26,177 nt of DNA from the NCBI GenBank assembly GCA_047972425.1, contig JBKEAR010000043.1:1-26177 (forward strand). Reading direction: 5' to 3'. Origin of the DNA: JBKEAR01 sp047972425. Lineage in GTDB: Bacteria > Pseudomonadota > Alphaproteobacteria > JBKEAR01. Positions 23,773-26,177 of the stretch are shown here, piece by piece (the stretch's first letter is position 1; each line of letters starts with the position of its first letter). A program made the position numbers and the translations under genes. The notes below the pieces were generated by a model that was not told where the DNA came from, did not search any database, and saw only the letters and a list, made by a program, of their open reading frames with translations.

Positions 23773-26177
23773 ATGCAAAAAATTAATAAAAATTGGCAAC
23801 TTGCCGGCAATGGATTAAACACAGACTTAAGCTGCGATTTACCCATGGATGTTTTTTCGGTACTTGAGAATAATAACGTCATTCCTAACCCTTATTACGG
23901 GCGTAATGAATATGATGTGCGATGGGTCGGGGAGCAAGATTGGCAACTTTCTTGTAGCTTTACCCCCAATGGGGATATTTTAGAAAAACGCCACCAATGG
24001 CTGAGTATTGAGCGTTTAGATACATGTGCCGATATTACATTAAACGGTAATGAACTTGCCCATGTTTGTAATATGCATACCAAACATATTTTTGATGTAA
24101 CGGGCAAACTCAAAGATGATAATATGCTTAAAGTTATCCTAAAGGATAATGTGGCCGAGGCCGCAAAAAGAGCAAAAGCATTACCTTTCCCCATTCCTTA
24201 TTCGGGGGGGCATAATAACCAAGTACCCCATATGAATTTAATCCGCAAAACCCATTGCCATGCGGGTTGGGATTGGGGCATTATGCTTTTAACCTCCGGT
24301 ATTTATGGCGATGTTATTTTAGAGGGCGACAATAATGCCCGCCTATGCGCCGTAACCGCAGAACAGCACCATAAAGATGGCAAGGTAGAAGTAATATTTT
24401 CGGTGCATTTTGATGTTTATAGTGCAGGCGAAAGGGAAATTCATTATACATTTGCGGGTACAAATTATAATCATAAAATCCGGCTTCAAAAAGGGAAACA
24501 GATTATCCGTTTACAACCGATTAAGCTGGATAATCCCAAATTATGGTGGCCGGTCGGTTATGGCGGGCAACCCTTATATGACTTTGAAGCCAGCTTTGGC
24601 AGCCAATCAATCACGCAAAAAATCGGGCTAAGAACTATTGAGGTCATCTCCGAAAAAGATGAATACGGCCAAAGTTTTTTGGTTAAAGTGAATGGGCAGA
24701 CTATTTTTTGCAAAGGGGCCAATTGGATACCCATGGATGCCAAACCCTCTACCCATAATGCTAAGCGTTATGAAAGATTACTTAAAGATGCCAAAGCAGC
24801 CCATATGAATATGATACGTATTTGGGGCGGTGGGCAATATGAGGCCGATACCTTTTATGAAATTTGCGACCAAGAGGGAATATTGATATGGCATGATTTA
24901 ATGTTTGCTTGCGCCTTATATCCTTCATTCGATTGGTTTACAAAAGAGGTGAAAGATGAGCTGGAATATCAAATCCCCCGCATGCAGCATCATGCCTCTA
25001 TTGCCTTATGGTGTGGGGATAATGAGGTAATAGGAGCGATTAATTGGTTTGAAATCTCCCGCAATAATCGCGATACCTATTTGGCCAATTATGACAGATT
25101 CAATTATTTTTGCGGGCAACTTGTTACAAAATTAGACCCAACCCGGCGTTTTTGGCCAAGCTCGCCAAGTGCAGGGGATTTAGATTTTGGCGATGCCTTC
25201 CATGACCCATCTTCTGGCGATATGCATTATTGGGAGGTTTGGCATGAAGGCAAAAATTTAGATGCCTATAAGGATATTCAACCGCGTTTTTGCTCCGAGT
25301 TCGGCTTTCAGTCTTTCCCCTCATTTGCCGAGGTCAAGCAATTTTGCCCACCCAGCCATTATAATGTAACCTCACCCACCATGGATAGCCACCAAAAGAA
25401 TAATCGGGGTAATTCGATAATTGTCGAGATGTTTACTCGATATTTTCGCATGCCCAAAAATTTTGAATATCAGCTATGGCTGAGCCAAACCCAACAAGCC
25501 ATTGCCATACAAAATGCCGTGAATTTTTGGCGGGCTTCCATGCCCATATGTATGGGCACACTCTATTGGCAGCTCAATGATAATTGGCCGGTATCGTCAT
25601 GGTCTTCCATTCAATATTCGGGGCGTTGGCGGCTATTGCATTATTTGGCTAAAAGATTTTATGCACCTTTAAGTTTTAATATCGTTACAACCGATGACGA
25701 AGTAACAGTCAATGCTCTATGCGATCACCCCAATGGGGGCAATATTCAAGGCACGCTCACTTTATATAGCCTAAGTGGTGAGAAGTTGGAGCAATGGCCG
25801 CTAGCTAAAGAATTTTCAACCGCCGGAGCCGATGCTGTTTTAACGCTGCGCATTAAAGATTTTGATGCCGGCAAACAGCAATCTTTCTTGGCATTGGAAT
25901 TTGAAAATCAAGACGGCAAACAGCTAGAATGCGCTTTTATGGTACGCCCCAAAAGCTTGGATTTACCCGATGCCGATATTCAATATCAAATCAAGGGTCA
26001 GCAAATAGAGCTCACTACCGACAAACCAGCCTTTTATGTGTCCTTAGAGGCCGAAAATACAAGCAAACCCTTTGGGGATAATCTGATTTTCCTATTGCCT
26101 AATCAGCCCCGATTGATTGATTTACCCCAAGATTTTGATGAAAAATCATTAAAAATTTATCATTTGGCCGATAGTTA
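23773..26177 (+). CDS. Beta-mannosidase, glycoside hydrolase family 2 (3' end at window edge)
   Basis: This cytoplasmic-type GH2 enzyme releases mannose from the non-reducing end of beta-mannosides. 801 complete codons are visible; the next bases are TA, so the stop is probably at or just past the edge. No signal peptide is seen. It shows the GH2 sugar-binding and immunoglobulin-like regions, then the TIM barrel. The probable acid/base is E418 in WCGDNE (most family members read GNNE) and the nucleophile E509 in FCSEFGFQS. The mannosidase pattern LYWQLNDNWPVSSWSS, followed by GRWRLLHYLAKRFYAP, separates it from beta-galactosidases and glucuronidases. It is in line with the ABC importer, 20 bases after permease 2, so imported oligosaccharide is cleaved inside the cell. 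Confidence 0.93.
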   Translation, partial: MQKINKNWQLAGNGLNTDLSCDLPMDVFSVLENNNVIPNPYYGRNEYDVRWVGEQDWQLSCSFTPNGDILEKRHQWLSIERLDTCADITLNGNELAHVCNMHTKHIFDVTGKLKDDNMLKVILKDNVAEAAKRAKALPFPIPYSGGHNNQVPHMNLIRKTHCHAGWDWGIMLLTSGIYGDVILEGDNNARLCAVTAEQHHKDGKVEVIFSVHFDVYSAGEREIHYTFAGTNYNHKIRLQKGKQIIRLQPIKLDNPKLWWPVGYGGQPLYDFEASFGSQSITQKIGLRTIEVISEKDEYGQSFLVKVNGQTIFCKGANWIPMDAKPSTHNAKRYERLLKDAKAAHMNMIRIWGGGQYEADTFYEICDQEGILIWHDLMFACALYPSFDWFTKEVKDELEYQIPRMQHHASIALWCGDNEVIGAINWFEISRNNRDTYLANYDRFNYFCGQLVTKLDPTRRFWPSSPSAGDLDFGDAFHDPSSGDMHYWEVWHEGKNLDAYKDIQPRFCSEFGFQSFPSFAEVKQFCPPSHYNVTSPTMDSHQKNNRGNSIIVEMFTRYFRMPKNFEYQLWLSQTQQAIAIQNAVNFWRASMPICMGTLYWQLNDNWPVSSWSSIQYSGRWRLLHYLAKRFYAPLSFNIVTTDDEVTVNALCDHPNGGNIQGTLTLYSLSGEKLEQWPLAKEFSTAGADAVLTLRIKDFDAGKQQSFLALEFENQDGKQLECAFMVRPKSLDLPDADIQYQIKGQQIELTTDKPAFYVSLEAENTSKPFGDNLIFLLPNQPRLIDLPQDFDEKSLKIYHLADS

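Overview
The window looks like a stretch of an AT-rich alphaproteobacterial chromosome. The UvrC protein has the alphaproteobacterial pattern throughout, and the single tRNA resembles alphaproteobacterial tRNA-Met(CAU). No species can be named from sequence alone. The content (two TRAP carriers, uronate catabolism, a sugar ABC importer, beta-mannosidase, vitamin B12 scavenging) fits a heterotroph that lives on plant- or host-derived glycans and takes up cobalamin.

Layout. 1-430: two copies of a modular hairpin repeat, then a tRNA(CAU) with its own promoter and terminator. 431-3641: a Bcr/CflA-type MFS exporter and uvrC, both on the minus strand. 3748-6597: a tripartite TRAP transporter (dctP-dctQ-dctM) on the minus strand, divergent from a GntR/FCD regulator (6926-7630). 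7631-8036: a convergent intergenic gap filled with more hairpin repeat modules. 8037-13419: a cobalamin riboswitch with a terminator, controlling btuB-btuF-btuC-btuD and a dedicated TonB. 13468-13860: a decayed RhuM-family gene. 14042-18556: kduI-kduD-dctP-dctQ-dctM on the minus strand, divergent from an IclR regulator (18702). 19546 to the right edge: a LacI regulator, sugar-binding protein, two permeases and a GH2 beta-mannosidase that runs into the window end.

How the genes work together. KduI and KduD convert 5-keto-4-deoxyuronate to 2-keto-3-deoxygluconate, and the TRAP system in the same operon probably imports a (possibly unsaturated) uronate. The LacI-controlled ABC system probably imports a beta-mannoside that the cytoplasmic beta-mannosidase then cleaves. 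Two identical 16-bp candidate operators precede lacI and the binding-protein gene. Side by side, the kdu and mannosidase modules suggest use of a glycan, or a mixed diet, containing both uronate and mannose; that link is inference. No ABC ATPase for the sugar importer, no polysaccharide lyase, no KDG kinase or aldolase and no ExbBD lie in the window.

The least explained content is the mosaic of small hairpin modules at 1-197 and 7777-7998, which recur in shuffled combinations with stem pairing kept despite base changes. All three binding-protein genes are also separated from their permease genes by a strong intercistronic hairpin. Several starts were moved from the longest reading frame to internal ATG codons: tonB, btuD and btuC.
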